A stretch of 64,000 nucleotides of DNA from Chrysomallon squamiferum (GCA_012295275.1 CM022667.1:684501-748500); one strand, 5' to 3'. Shown: positions 1 to 14,005, counted from the first letter of the stretch. Numbers and translations: made by a program. Notes: generated from the sequence alone by a model not told the origin.

Positions 1-870
1 TTACAAAAGATAGTTCTCTATATTTCATAAAATCTGTTGGTAAATTAATTCAGTATGAAATTTCCTTATGTATTTGTATGTGTAAATCACACCTAACTTT
101 TTAATTTCAGTGCATAGAAGAAGGAAAAATCGAATGAAATATGTAGCATCTATGTGTACATGCTTATGTATATTCATAGAGACATACACACACACACACA
201 CATATATATAATATATGTTGTGTGTTTGTGTATGTATTTATTTTACAATAATATTTTCTATCATAGCTTGATAGCATTCAGTTAATATAGGCAACATTTA
301 TTTGTAAAGCTGTTTGTAAAAAAAAAAATTAAAATAAAGCCTTATTCAGGTACTGCTGTTTGTTTTTTGTTTTTACATTTATTTCTGATATGTATTTACT
401 TAGTGTAATAATTTATAAAATGACCTTTGTTATTGTTTTTGTAAGATTGCTAGCTTGAAAATCTGAAATTTTTATGCCCATATAGGTGAAAGTTGATACA
501 TATAGAAATATTTAAATTTAAACCTTGAATTATTTTAGAGTTTTGACTTGAATTTATTTTTATAAAATGATAATTAATTTCTGTTTCAGTGATAGTTCTG
601 GCCAAACTGGGTTTTGTTTTTATTTTTTGTTTGTTTTAGAAGCCCCATCAGTAAACTGTTCTGTGTTTACTCATCTGTATACATAACATTTACAGATAAT
701 CGTGTCAAATAAAAAATTACTATAGTAATTAAAACAGGCTAGATTTATGAATGTAAATTGCTTTTGTTAAATATGTAATAAAAGCATGTTGGATTATGAC
801 TGACTTTTTTTTTTAGCTATGTAAATATGACAAATGCAAATAGAATAACATTGTACATGAATTATATTTA

Positions 871-904
<34 letters not shown>

Positions 905-1517
905 ACAGTGTGTAAATTGTTAAAAAGTGAACAGCTGTATTTTACAGCAGTTGCAAAAATCAATGTATGTCTTACAAATGCTATATGGATATAATGTTTA
1001 ATGGCTTTATTTATTATAATTTCTTTCATTCTTCTTTTTATTTATTTTTATTTATTAAACTATATAATTCACATTGTATTATTGTTTGTTATAATAATGT
1101 TTTTTTTTTCGTTGTGTTTTTGACTGAGAAAAATGTTCAACTACAATCCATCTTCCATGTTTATTTAATATATTAAAAGTATTTTAGCATTCCATTTTTA
1201 AACAGTTTTGATGAAATAGCCAATTATTTATATTAGAATGTATCCCTAACAAATACATCCATATTTTAAATCGATTGTAGATCATATTGTCCAGTAGTAA
1301 ATTTTAGAATATGGACAGTTTTCTCAGCTATCAATTGTCCATAATTTTGAACAAGTTAATATCGTGGCCATTTTATACTTAACTTGTTTCCATAACTGTG
1401 GACAGTCTTTGATATAGACATTTTCCATTTCTAGTGCCCATAATATTTGAAATACTGAAATAAACACATTTATTTACTTTTATTCTTATGTTAATTGTGC
1501 AGATGCTTTGTATATAT

Positions 1518-1548
<31 letters not shown>

Positions 1549-2076
1549 GATGTGTACACATTATGGTACAAAAAAACTATTTCGAAAAATATTCTTTGAC
1601 CGTTAAGTTACTCTCTCCGACTCCAATGGCCTGTTAACTACAAATTATGACAAATGAAATAATAATAGAAAAACATTTGAATGCTGCCACTACACCCCTT
1701 CTCAACTAAAGTGATGACATCTTCACAATAATGGTATAGTATTAGCTGTATCAGACAGCACTAGAATAAACCAGTTCTGTCCTGAAGGAAATGATGTCAC
1801 AACTTCAGAAAAAATGGCAGCACTCAGATATATTTTAACTATATTCTTTTGCTGTTGCATTTTGTCGTTATTTAAAATTTCAAGGCAAAAAAATAAAATA
1901 AACCATTGCCTGCATATATGCCAAATATACATTTTTATTTTATTGTATCGCCGAAGGTATATTTTAATCGTGATATTGATAGAACTATGGATACAGCAAC
2001 GATGACAACAACGTACGAAAATAATTTTAAACGTGGACAGTTCAGGAATATTTTTGTTTTGGTTGTAGATGTAAAA
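1..2076. other. Upstream AT-rich region, no gene recognised
   Basis: No open frame of convincing length or codon character is present. There are several AATAAA hexamers, a poly(A) tract at about 875-902 and small CA/TA tracts near 187-210. The first 1.5 kb resembles a long 3' UTR or intergenic DNA. The last 300 bases before 2077 probably hold the NCOA5 5' UTR and promoter: a pyrimidine-rich stretch ending in TTGTAG at about 2052-2068 looks like a splice acceptor just before the start codon, so a noncoding first exon is possible but was not located. Confidence 0.4.
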
Positions 2077-5000
2077 ATGGCAGCAGAAGGACGACGTGAC
2101 AGGCGTGACGTCCCTCCCCAAGTCCGAGACAGACGCACATCTCCACCATTTGAGCAGGGACCATCAGCTGGGTTAGTAATTTCATAACCTTTCCCAAAAA
2201 TATTTTATAATTGTTAGGGTTTGCTTGATGACTAGCATCAAAGAGGGTTTTTTACTTTTCCATATTTTTTTATTATTTTTTTTATTACTTCTGGTAAATG
2301 TTTGTGATTAAATTACTTGCAAGAGAAAAACTAGTTTGAATATTAGCAATATAATTGAATGATAAAAGTAAATAAATTGCGTTTCAGTTCATTTTGTAAG
2401 ATTGAATGTCAATTTTTTGAAGGTTATAGATATATCTCTGATTGTTTTTCTTATTTAGTTTATAAATATGTAATGCATTCTTAAATTATATTTCCTCTTT
2501 TAGAACTTTCTTCTGAAAGGAAGAACTCAGTCTTCATGAATCACTATTAATTTATTTACAATATTTTTCTTTATTAATTTTATTTTTCATTTTTTATTTT
2601 TTCAGTTTTTTTCTTTGTTTGATATCTAAATTTTTAAGACACATTTTATTTTTTTTTTTTTTACCAAATGTTAATAATATTTTGATATAATCTAAATGTT
2701 AGTATGTAAATTTACAGGTATCACCCACCATCAGCTCTCGCAGCTCGAGATCGCTCGCCTATCAGAGATCCATACCATGAGAGATTCCGAGACCCGTACA
2801 GAGATGGAAGATACCCAGCAAGAGACCCGCTGGGATCCAGACTGCCAAGAGATGCGTTGATTCCACCACGAAGGTAACTTCCTTGCTAATGTGTGGGGAA
2901 AAAAAATAGGCCTCATTAGATGAAGTAAATCGAGGTGTGTGTGTGTGTGTGTGTGTTAGAGAGAGTGTGTGTGTGGGTGGGTGCATGTGGGTTAGAGAGA
3001 GGAAAAAAAAAAAGACATGATGAAAACAAATAGAAAAGGAGAGACTTGGTTGGAGAGAGAGATATATATATATATTCCTTGCTGCTAATTAATCTTTGAA
3101 ATTGGACACAACTAGCACATATTAACCTGTACAATGTTTATAAACAATCCTTCATTTTTCACACAAAACTGCTGGTTGTAGAATATACCAATTTCATTGT
3201 TGAAATAAAACAAATAATTAAAATGTGTTGCAGATTATTAAATATTTCTTTCCTTTTATTACAAGTTTGTTTTTAAGTTTAACAGCATAACCATTAATTG
3301 ATTTAAAACTACATTCATTTATTAAGAGATGACCCATTCTTTGATGAGCCATACAGAAGGCCAGTGTTAGCTGATCCTTACTACGATCGCTTCAGAGATG
3401 ACCCTTACAGGTGAGCACAGCAAGCAAGGAAGTATTCAGTAACAATAACTGCTGTTTACAAATTGGTAATTATAATTATATGTTAAATAATAAATTGTTA
3501 TTAGCAACTTTATTACTATCACAGGTTAGTGAAAAGAGTAATATTTCTGACAGTTTCTATTTGACATTTACATAACTGATGCTTTTTGTTAGTCATTTTT
3601 TTTATTATTATTTTTTTTGTTATTTGGAACCTAATAAAATGCTAAAGTTTACTGTGAAAATGAAATTTAAATTAATCACATGCTGGCAGTTTTTATATTT
3701 TTGAGTTCATTTTAAAGATACTTTATTCAGGGAGTTTAGAACCCAGCTGTAAATGTTCAGTAGGCTAAGCTTGGCTGTGAAAGATTTGCAGTTTAGGAGT
3801 TACCTGTTATTTAATTCTTTTTTTTACCTGCTTACAGACGTGATCCTTTTGTTGACCCATACGTTCGAGATCCATATTCATCAACTTACAGAGAACCAGT
3901 GAGTCGTGTACCACTAAAGATGGAATGCATGATTGTTTTGATGAACACAAGCTTGAGGTAACTGTTTCACCCAAACACCTGGATGTATGCATGTACCCAC
4001 ATGCACCTGCACCCACCAATATAACAACAGAAAAATGATCAAGTTAAAGAAGCTCTAAATCAAAGAATGTTTACTCTTTTTAAAAAATTTAATTTTTAAT
4101 TTTTTTTTTTATCTTTGTTAAAAAAGATACAATTGAAATTCACAGACTTGTTTCAGATTTTCACTTTTTAATCTTTCTGTGTTAAAACAGAGACTATGGA
4201 ATTTCTATAGAACTGCGGCTGAAAAAGTTTGGCATCATAACGGACATCTGCGTGATTCCTGAGGACCGCACGCTGCAGCAGCAGATTGAAGACGTGTCTC
4301 GGCGAGGTGGCATCTTCGCCGTCATCGTCAACAGCCAGAACGAGGTGCACCAGTCCATAACCGTGAACATCCTCCACGGAACGCCACAGGGTAAGTGTTT
4401 CATCTGTTTTGATGTGCAGCTCACTAAAGTTTTAGTTTCACAACAGTCACTCACAGTTCTTCCTCTGCTCTCTCTCTCTCTGTCTACCTGCAGATGAAGA
4501 CCAGAGCAAGAAGGAAAAAAAAAGCTCTGTTTCAGCTCAGACTTTGTTCAAAACAGGCAGATGATCTTGTCTTCTGCTGGATGATTAAAACATCCTCATT
4601 CAGTGAGGTTATGTGTGTCAGTAATGTTGTCCCCATTTTTTTTTTTTTTTTTTTTTTTTTTTGTAACCAAAACGAAAGGAATTGATGCTGATTTTACAGC
4701 ATAACGGTTTTTGTTTGCAAATGAGATAATTAACGTTTATTCTCATTTGTTATGCTATTTCATATTATTTTCATACAAAAACATTCCTGTGTTAATAAAT
4801 GCTGATAAAACAGCAACCATTCCACAAAAGCTTATCAGAGTTTTTAATCACATAAGTAATTTATGGTGTCACTGGTTTTCCTGCCATCGTTTTTGAACCA
4901 CATCACATGTACACCATTCACTTTAGTACTTTAAACAAGCAGATTACTGGACACAGGAATGAGTGAAAGAAATGCAAATAAAATTAATTCATCAGCTGTT

Positions 5001-8000
5001 TCACTATTCAGAGTCTGTTTTCATTATGTAGATGTTTTTGTTTCTGTAGCTGTTCCTGAGCTTTACTGATTGTTGGCATTAACATAAATTTGCTGTACTT
5101 CAATTTTTGTTTTTATATACTATGAAAGCAAACGTTTGCACTGTAGCAGTAAAATAAAAGAAACAAATAAAGAAAAACAGTCTTACATTTGCATTTAACT
5201 GTTAGTTATATGCAAATATATTTATAAATGTGTTTTCTGATGCTAAAATATTATTTTTTAATTTTTTGACATCCATGCTGATTGTTACCAAGAAGCTGCT
5301 GAACACATTTTTGCATTTTATGAAGATTCGCACCCTTAAATGCCAGAAAGAATAAAATTAAATCGAGCTAACCTGCAGAATAAAACAAACCGAACAGAGC
5401 CATGCTAAGCCAGAACGAGATGAATTGAGCCAGATTAGTTCATTTGTCTAAAAAGAAAACATGGCCTCCGCTATAATGCTGTAAATAATAAAACATAAAA
5501 ACTAAATTAAACTATGTTAATAGAAATTGCCGGGTTTTTAAAAATATTTTATTATTTTTTATTTTATTTTAGAAGAAATAAAAATTCAGTTTTTCACTTA
5601 TGTTCCAAACTTCTAATATATTCATGGACAGCATGAAAATGTTCCAACTGATTATATTAAAACCACAAGAGAGTGTCATCACTTTAATTAATGTCTTTAT
5701 TTGGGTAAGAACATCCATAAATTGCTGTTTATGAAGACGGCAAGTGTTGTAAGAAAATTTCATTTATCCAAAATATTGGAATAAAAAGTACGATGTAAGT
5801 ATTGTAGCATTTAAATCACCATGCTTTAAACAGTAACACAATTGTGTTATGTAAGTTTAAATAGACACAAAACTTTAAATTCATTCAGTTTATTAATGTT
5901 ATTTTGGCCTACCTGAAACAGGTGTGAGTGACACCATGAAACATCATAGCTACTGGCAACAGTTTATTGATTTGTAGAGAAAATACAGGTAGATTATTCA
6001 GGAAAGGCATTTAACCTTCAAGGTAAACACTGGATATAATAGCCAAGCCAGAAAAATTAGCATAATTTTATCATTGACCTCAAAGGTAAATTACATGCTA
6101 AACATTTTTATTTAAATGCTTTTATTGTCAGTTTGGTAAAAGATTACTTAATAAATGATGTAAATGAAATTAGTTTAGTATTTTTTATTAGAAAATAATA
6201 GCAGTGAAAATATATGGTATGTAAATTTGTAATTTAATATAAATAAATTATTAAATTGTTATTATGAATGCAAATACTTTTGTTTTGCATTCAAAGACAA
6301 TATTTAAATTGAACAACAAAATCCATCTTACTTTATTTATGCAGTTGTCAATTTTATTCCATCGCATAACAAGAATAAGTCTAAAGTGAATTTTAGAGTG
6401 AATTTCTACCTCATTAATATAAAAAAAATAATAATGAAAACAAGCATATTTTACAGGGTTTTTAAAAAAGCATGTTATCATATTTGGTTTTCTGTTTTAT
6501 TTTTAAATGCTCATTGTTGCATGAATGAATAAACAATTTTATTTCATGTTGTGGGATTTTATTTCAAGTTAATCCTCACTTACATAAAATGCTGTGTTCT
6601 ATTTAATCTTTTCTGATCATAAAATAATAAACTCATGTTGATGCCTGGAGCCTAACAAATTTAAACCGATAATTGAAATATTTAAAATTAAGGTGACAAA
6701 TTTGTATAAAAAAAAATCATAATAATAATAAAAGTAAATAAATAATGAAAATAAAATAAAAATAAAAATATAACAATGAATGCTGCACAGTAAACCAAAT
6801 TCTGCAGACTTTGGATTCTCTTCTTTTTTGTTACATCCTGCTTTTTCCTTAGCGTATTTGCAGGATTGGAAATTTTCACCAAATAAATCTTTTTGTGAAA
6901 TAATCTCTGTGTTTTACTTTTTTTTTTTTTGTGTGTCTTTTTTTTTTTTTTTTTTTATCATTTGATTTGTTGTTTTTCTTTCTAATTTTACCATTCCACA
7001 AACAGAACATCGGAACATGCCTTTTGAAGATGCATTGACCCTTATAAGTACCAGCTTTAAAAAATACCTTCAAAGCATGCGGGAAAAAGACGTCGCAGCA
7101 GTGCCACTGGTTGACAAGGAAATGGCGCCAGCGTCGCTAACAAAGGCATTTATTCCGCCTCCTAAAGACGTTTCCTATTTGTTAAATTTGCTGGCCGATA
7201 ATCGTCAGCTGACGGTGGAGGAGCTGGACAAAGTTATCTTTTATTTGCGTGAGAGACGAGACAAGATTCTTGAACGAGAAGGCCACCCAAAACTGGCGAC
7301 AGACAGTAAGTTGAATTAGTTTTGTCTGTCTCTTTAATCCTTTCTCTTCTTTGTTTCTAAATACATCATTTTTTAAAATAATAAATTAATTTGTAAGTAT
7401 CCACCTACCTTGATAAGTTGGTTCTTTTTTTTTTTTTTCATTAATCTTTAATTTTATTCGTTTTTGAATAAATTTTGTGAAATTACAAAATTAATTTATA
7501 AATATCCACAGACCTTGAAAAGTTAGTTTATTTTTTTTTTTTTATTGATCTTTATTTTTATTTGTTAGTGAATATAAATTATATAAAAGTAAAAATTTTT
7601 TTTTTTGTAAAAGTTAAAATGCAGCAAAATTGACTGATTGATGTTATTATAATGTTACACACTAATACAGTAAAGAAAAATCATTTTGTTTATTTTGTTG
7701 GCACCAAAATACCTGAACAAATTTATTTCATAAACAACCATTATTTATAGAAATTATAGTTTTGTTTATCTTTAAAAAACCAGAACAAAACAAAACAAAA
7801 CAGAAAGATAAATGTAAACTTTAAATATTCGATTTTAAATATAAACCACTGTTTATAAAATACATTTAAACAAAATTTAAAAATCAGAAGAATAAATATG
7901 TTTTATACAAAACATAAACATGGTTTCAAGTGCATATTTATATATTATTTATCCTTGTCAAATATTCAGTGACATTTTTATATGTAAAAAAAATTAGCCT

Positions 8001-8919
8001 TATTTTAAACTGTGTCAATGAATTAATGAAATTTTAAAATAAAAATCATAAAGGTAACAAATTAAACACGTTGCTTAAAAAATCAATTCTGAATTGAATC
8101 TATTGCTGTGAAATTTAACATTGCTTGTCTATCTTGATAAAATATAAATGATAATATATACATTATATTTGTTTCTAAATGTAAATTATTGATAGATTTA
8201 AAACAAGAAATATTTTTGATATCAAAAACCACCTTGTCTGTAATAGAATGTATTAATATAAACATTAAATATTTTTTTTAAAGATACATTTGGCTGCAGG
8301 TAACATAACTTTTCAATTCTTTCATTTAAAAATTGAAGTCTCAAAAGTAAAGTGTAGTCGTTATTCTAATAACGTGTACTGGATCATGTCCCATTAATCA
8401 AAATTTTATTTTATTATTCCATGATTATTATTATTATTTTTTTTTTTAATGAAACGTACAATTTTTATGTCCACAGCTCTCTCAGCCTACGGAGAATCGA
8501 GACCCGACAACTCAGCTCTGCAACACCAAGAACTACAGAGTAAGATTCTCGGTATGTTGAATCAAAACGGAACAGGGGGGGTCTCATCGTCCAGTGTTCA
8601 AACACCCCAGCCAGTCACCGGACTGGCCCCTGCAGCCATACAGCAGCCACCAGCAACCCAGTCGAGCTCAGCACTCATTAACTTTGACAATCCCAGCGTT
8701 CAGAAAGCGTTGGACAACTTAATTCAGAATGGCCCAAACTTGCTCCGCAACATTACTGGAGTGAGCCAGAGCCAGCAGCCCATTAGTACCAGTTCCCCGT
8801 CGGTCATGGCCTCGCCCCATTCTGTTGGTGGCTTAGCCCCTAGTTACAATCAGATGTATGGCACACCTTCATCTAGACCTAGTCTGCTGCAGAATCCAGA
8901 AGGCATGCCGCGTTACTGA
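2077..8919 (+). CDS. NCOA5: NCOA5 orthologue, nuclear receptor coactivator 5 (seven coding exons)
   Basis: NCOA5 is a nuclear coregulator that binds nuclear receptors independently of AF-2. Coding exons are 2077-2171, 2718-2873, 3327-3410, 3838-3957, 4191-4390, 7006-7305 and 8477-8919; all introns are GT-AG and phases match, giving 1,398 nt (465 residues plus stop). Residues about 1-130 are rich in Arg-Asp-Pro-Tyr, like the vertebrate RD-rich head. Residues about 135-222 match the anticodon-binding-like core (DVSRRGG, VNILHGTPQEHRNMP). LLNLL at about 277-281 is the LxxLL nuclear receptor box. The C-terminal half has the conserved ELQSKIL and INFDNPSVQKALDNLIQ boxes. The start ATG lies in AAAATGG; the frame is open upstream to 1906, so a longer N-terminus cannot be excluded. 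The protein is shorter than the human one (about 579 residues), mainly in the RD head and the linker. Confidence 0.93.
4391..7005 (+). other. NCOA5 intron 5 (2.6 kb)
   Basis: This is the largest NCOA5 intron. It separates the two halves of the TPQ/EHRNMP motif, with a phase 1 split of the Glu codon. It is AT-rich, with poly(T) at about 4638-4662 and no coding potential seen. Donor GTAAGT at 4391 and acceptor AACAG ending at 7005 are both canonical. Confidence 0.7.
7381..7560 (+). repeat. Two-copy tandem duplication, about 105 bp unit, in NCOA5 intron 6
   Basis: The run at about 7395-7450 (a TATCCAC motif, then CCTTGA, AAGTTGG, a T tract and ATCTTTA) recurs at about 7500-7556 with mismatches. 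It lies within the intron between exons ending 7305 and starting 8477. Confidence 0.55.
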
Positions 8920-9954
8920 TTTGAAAAGCTTATTTGTGTTTGAAAAATCAAAAGCTGGGCTAGGTGGCATTGTGATAAGAAAAGAAAAAGAAAAGATGAA
9001 AAAAAAAAAGGGATTTTGTGGCAGAATTATTCTGCTAAAAGTGATGAGTGACTCAGCAGCAGAAGAACTGAGACTGAAAGGTTTCGATTTTTCTGTCAAG
9101 AGGGAGCAAGCTGTCTGGGAAAAAGCTTGAGGGTTAGGCAAGATGGGTTTTTTAATGATTGTAATTTTAAGAAGTCAGTTGATCTTGATGAACAATAGTT
9201 AACTAAACTATTTATTTTTATAATAAAAATAGGGGAAATGAAAACTCTTTTTTATTCATTTTATTTTTTAATTATCCTAATAAAAATAATTTAAAAATCA
9301 CAACATCTCCTTATGTTTAATTTCTGGAGTCCAAGAAAGATAAAATTCCACTGGTGCCACATCTTGATGACACATTTCTTTTTAATTTGAGAATTAAACT
9401 GTAACTCACAGGAGACCATTTTTACATCAGCTGCAGAAAATGTTCTCATTAGTTAACACATTGAGCTATTTCCCATTCTAACATGACCTCCATATTTGCG
9501 TGTGTTCTTTTTATTTTTTTTTGTCATACTGGAAAGTGAATTTAAAGATCACTGGTGATAAAGCTGTAAGTTCAGAGAGTCTTACAGAAAATTAACATTT
9601 TTTTTTTTATCATAACAAAATGCACAAACTGAAAATGGAGTTTAAATGATGGACATTAACTAAAACAGCAGGACACATTCATTAAATCTACATCAACAGT
9701 GACAGCTGAGTTAGTCATCATGTTCAGTTAACATCCCAGATCTACAGTGTATATTAAACATGCTTTAATTTGACAGGTTTGTTACATATGCATATCATCA
9801 CACATTGAGGCTTTCAGTTAACCTTGGGTCATGAGTGTATCTAAATTCAGTATATTTCTGTTCATCACATTTATTTGTAAGTGAAACAACTCAGGTTCTG
9901 AAATCAAATGTCCTAAGTGTAAAAAACCTCCTCCCATTACAGACAGTGCTTCAC

Positions 9955-10080
9955 GGTCTGAATATCAAAGAATGTAGTTTTCCTGTCTGTGGGAGGGTAC
10001 AAAGATCTCTTGTTGCTGTTGTTTGATAGAAATAGCCCATACTGTGATAACAGACAGGTTTTTCTTTTCCATTCTTTCAT
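9955..10080 (+). mobile_element. Diverged molluscan-type tRNA-derived SINE body
   Basis: An ordered set of short blocks (TATCAAAG, CCTGTCTGTGGGA, AAGATCTCTTG, AGAAATAGCCCAT, AACAGACAGGTTT) matches in order and spacing the body of a SINE widespread in mollusc genomes, as I remember it (a TATCAAAGGCC block, then CCTGTCTGTGGGATGG, GATCCCTTGCTGCTAAT, AGTAGCCCATG). It is old and diverged. The tRNA-like head is not clear here. Confidence 0.5.
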
Positions 10081-11044
10081 CATAACATGACATGCCATCT
10101 AGAAACAGGTCTTGTTAAAAGAAAAATGTTCTTATTTTATTTTCTACCACTACTGATGCAGTTTAAAGAAGGAGATGTCAACTTTCTTCTACACTGTTGG
10201 CGAGAGGGTAGTTACTGTTAATGAACGAAGGCAAGAATGGTAATAAAGCGTAACGAATTGTGGGAAATATTTATTGTATTTATTTAATGCTGTGTTTTGG
10301 GATATGCTGGCAAGCAAAGTTGCAGGTTTTGTCAGTTCATGGTTTACGGTTTGTTTTACAGATACCGCAAGTACGGATTTTGTTTCAGTTACATTATTGC
10401 ACTGTTTGAACTGAAATTAGATGAGATTTTACGATGGTTAAATAAATACAGATTAGTACAATGAATAAATTACGATTCTTCAAAGAAATGTTTAAATATA
10501 TTGTATGTAAACTGATTAAAAAAAAAAAAAAAAAAAATGAAAAAGAATGTATAGGGTTTTTTTTTTTTCAATAACTGCTTTCAAATAGAATATCTCACAA
10601 TGTTTTTTGCCATAGAGAAATCTGATTTAGTCAGTAAATTAATTATGGAAATGTACCAATAGATAAATTATGGAAATAAACATTTACATTTTTACGTTAT
10701 GTATAATTATAAATAATCATGGTGTTTGTTTATTTTTTTTCCCTTCTAGATGATTTATGGTTAGAAAATATTGTGTTATGGAGAGAAAAGTGTTGTAGGT
10801 AAAGGCACATATTTACATATGCACTTTGGTAACTTATTATTAAAATAATATGTCATTTTGGTGTTGCTTTATTTTAAAACTTCTGTTGTGGATGATGCAC
10901 TGTCTTTATCTCACAACTTAAGAGATCATTCTGCTCTGAATATATTAATTTTATTTTTCTTTCTTTTTTTTTCCCTTCTTTTCTTTTCTTTTTCTTTATT
11001 TTTTCTTTCTTTTTTTTCTTTTTTGTAATAGTTGGCTTATCTTA

Positions 11045-11235
11045 GAATCAGTCAGTTCTAGGAACAGTTGTCTTTATGCCACTCATTGAGCTTTTTCCAA
11101 TTCCAACTAGTCCCAAAACCTGGTGTATTGAGATTATTGTATAAAAGTTACAGGAAACTGCTTATTAATAACCCCCTTAAGAATAGTTCATGTAAGTAAC
11201 AGTAATATGGCAGCATCATGTTTCCTTCTTGTAAT
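11045..11235 (+). mobile_element. Diverged SINE copy, same family
   Basis: CATTGAGCTTTTTCC and TTCCAACTAGT near 11084-11108 correspond to the block after the tRNA head. AAGAATAGTTCATGTAAG and GGCAGC then TTTCCTTCTT near 11177-11230 correspond to the 3' part of the same family. The middle is degraded. Confidence 0.4.
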
Positions 11236-11529
11236 TAAAATATTATACAGGCATATAGCATTTATCTGAGTTGTTCATAATATTTGTGCTTGCATGTACA
11301 TAGTATGAAAATTTCATTTCACTTTCATCATGGCTGAATTCTTTTTTATATTTGTTTTAATTTTACTTTGATTTTTTTTTTGATTTTTTTTTTTTTTTTT
11401 GATTTCTGTTTGCAAAATAAAAACTAGTATTGTGATTTTATATGTCAAGATAATTTCAAGATGTTTGAAATTGTGCAGAATGCAGTGTTTTAATTAGTCC
11501 ATTCTGTTTTCAGTGTTTATAATTCTCAA

Positions 11530-11890
11530 AGCTGAATTTTAAAAGGACCATGCAGTTTGGTGATACTGTATAAAATACATATTATTAATAAAAAGTAGAG
11601 CTTTCGTTTCGTGTCTTTTTTTATTTCCTAAAACTACACTGTATTTGCCAAATGTACAAATGTATTATTAATAAACAGTAGAGCTTTTGTTTTGTGTCTT
11701 TTTTTCTTTTCCTAAAATCTGAATTATAAATGGCAATGCATTTTGTTAACACTGTATAAATATATTATTAATAAACAACCAAGCTTTTGTTTTATGTCTT
11801 TTTTATTTCCTACAAGCTGAATCATAAATGACAGTGCAGTTGGTAACTGTATAAATATAATGATAATAAATAGTTGTGCTTTTTTTTTTT
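11530..11890 (+). repeat. Four-copy tandem array (about 85-110 bp unit) with an AATAAA in each unit
   Basis: Diverged units share ACTGTATAAA, TATTATTAATAAA, AGCTTTTGTTTTGTGTC and TTTCCTA. The AGCTTT block falls at about 11598, 11682, 11782 and (weaker, TTGTGCTTTT) 11875. Each unit contains AATAAA, so the array repeats a potential poly(A) signal. Confidence 0.65.
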
Positions 11891-12010
11891 TTATTATGTT
11901 TTTTTTTCTAAATTGTTTTTAAATTACATGGTAATTTTTTTATTATTTTTTTAAACTACAAGCATCTGTTTTTGTGAGAGTTGATGAACATTGTAAATAT
12001 TGTTCATGTG

Positions 12011-12016
12011 AATAAA
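12011..12016 (+). terminator. Candidate NCOA5 poly(A) signal
   Basis: An AATAAA hexamer is followed about 20 bases later by a GT-rich stretch (GATGGTGTTTTTATTG), the usual arrangement for cleavage and polyadenylation. Other hexamers upstream, including those of the tandem array, are alternatives. Confidence 0.35.
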
Positions 12017-13834
12017 AAAATATAAACAAGTACAGATGGTGTTTTTATTGTTTACTAATACTTTCAAGATAAACACACACACACATTTTAAAAAATAAAC
12101 ATTTGGCCAAATGTATATTGTCTGCTTCAACAGAAGTTAAAAAAAAAAAAAAAGAAAAAGTTCCTTCTAAAATGGCTGGGTCCATTAATCTGTCAGATTC
12201 CAAAAGAAAAATACTGTTCATATTTCACCATTTTTAAAAATTAATTAATGAACTTGTATACACGAAGCTCTTGCTAATAATAATAAGTTTACATGGTCAT
12301 CGTTTCCAAATAACAGTTTAATTAAAAATTGATCTTAGTACAAGGTGTGTATTTAAAATTTTAAATAAATGGTTCCATTTGATTCCATGCATGTCATATT
12401 CCATCAGTCAGGAAAAAGGCATTGAAGTAATTTATTTTATAATTATTATTCTTTTTATCTAATTATTTTTTTTAACGGGATCAGAATTCCAAAAAGATTA
12501 TAATAATTAGGAATAATAATAATTTTCAGTTTAAAAGAGTATTAATTCTCATTTCATTCTCACAAGTCGTAAAAAGTGAAAACAATTTCTTTCCTGGACC
12601 AGAAGACGAAGAATATTTTCATGTGTTTTTCTTCATTTTCTTTTTGGAAGAATTCATCATAGCAAACCAAGAAAAGGCAAAGGTGCATGACTTGTGTATC
12701 TTGTTATTTAAATTTTTTTGGCCATCTGATCTTTATTTCTTTGAAGATTAAAAACTTCAGATTAGTTTTAATTTCATATTGAGGTCTGAACTTCCAGTGC
12801 ATATTTACAATCAATGTAAGTTACTTTTGACTATATTATGGTCAGATGCATTTGTATTGTCAGTTTTCAAAGCAGAGAATTTATTTATTTATTTATTTTT
12901 TATTTTTATTTATTTTTTTTTTTTTTTTTTTTTTTTTTGAAGCCTTCTCTAGTGTAGTTTTGACTGGAAATAAATAAATAAATAATCGTGACCTAAAATT
13001 CATTTTTAAATAGATTGTTCCTTTTAGCTTATTTTTATAACTATAATGTTTATTCTTTATTGCCTCAAGTTCAGAAAAAATTTCCAATTGCTTTTCAATC
13101 CTCTTTGCTGCCTTTTTCCTCATTTTGGCTGGTAATTATCTCATTAGTAATATAGTTTGTCTTTATCATTTTTATAATTTGAAATTCATGATTTTTTTTT
13201 TTTTTTTTTCTCTTTTTCTTTTACCAGTCTAGTGCATGTTGATAAATAATAATAATAAATAATAATAATAATAAGAATTAAAAATAAATATAAGAAGCCT
13301 GTTGATTGTAAATAAAGGTTTTGAAAATAAATTTCAGAATAATGTTGACTTCAAAATAAAGCCATTTTGAATCTTAAAGGCCTTTTAATTTATGTAATGT
13401 AAAATTTAAAATAATAATAATAATAATAATAATATTAAAGAATAAATAAGAATATAAAGTAAACAAAAAATGGCCCATTAACGAGAAGAGGAAGTTTTTT
13501 AAAAGAATGAAAAATAGGGGAAGAGATAATTCAGTGTTTTCTCACAAGTCTTTTTAAATTGACTAAATAATGTTTTAATTGTTTTGAAAGGGAAAAATAA
13601 TTTGATCATAACTGAAATGTAGAAAATAGTCTTCTTTGTATTTTTGAGGTTGAGTGAACAGATTGAAAGTGCTGCTTCAGTGCAGTCAGGTGAGGCTGTA
13701 TGTTAGAATAGTACAGATGAAGATACTGAATTATTTAAATTTTAATTTAATTATTTAAAATTTTAAGACATGATCACACCAACTTTAATGAACTTCAAAA
13801 AATTAAAATGACTAATCAAATTTAAATCTTGTAT

Positions 13835-14005
13835 AGATCATGTTCAGCTTACTATAGATTGTGAATATGCTATATTAAATTATAATTACATTATAAACAC
13901 ATTTCTTTAAAAAAAAAGAAAAGATTATGTTCAGCTTATGATACATTATAAATATGCATATTAAATTCGAATTATATTATACACTCATTTCTTTAAAAAA
14001 TAATA
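13835..14005 (+). repeat. Two-copy tandem duplication (about 80 bp)
   Basis: ATGTTCAGCTTA, ATAAATATGC or GAATATGC, ATATTAAATT and CATTTCTTTAAAAAA occur in the same order at about 13850-13915 and 13925-14000. Confidence 0.5.

Larger units (their letters stand above)
8920..12040 (+). other. Probable NCOA5 3' UTR and downstream sequence
   Basis: This stretch follows the stop codon at 8917-8919. It has no coding exon that I recognise. It carries several AATAAA hexamers, two SINE remnants (about 9955-10080 and 11045-11235) and a tandem array at 11530-11890. The last good poly(A) signal is at 12011. Where the main transcript ends is not determined by sequence alone. Confidence 0.4.
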
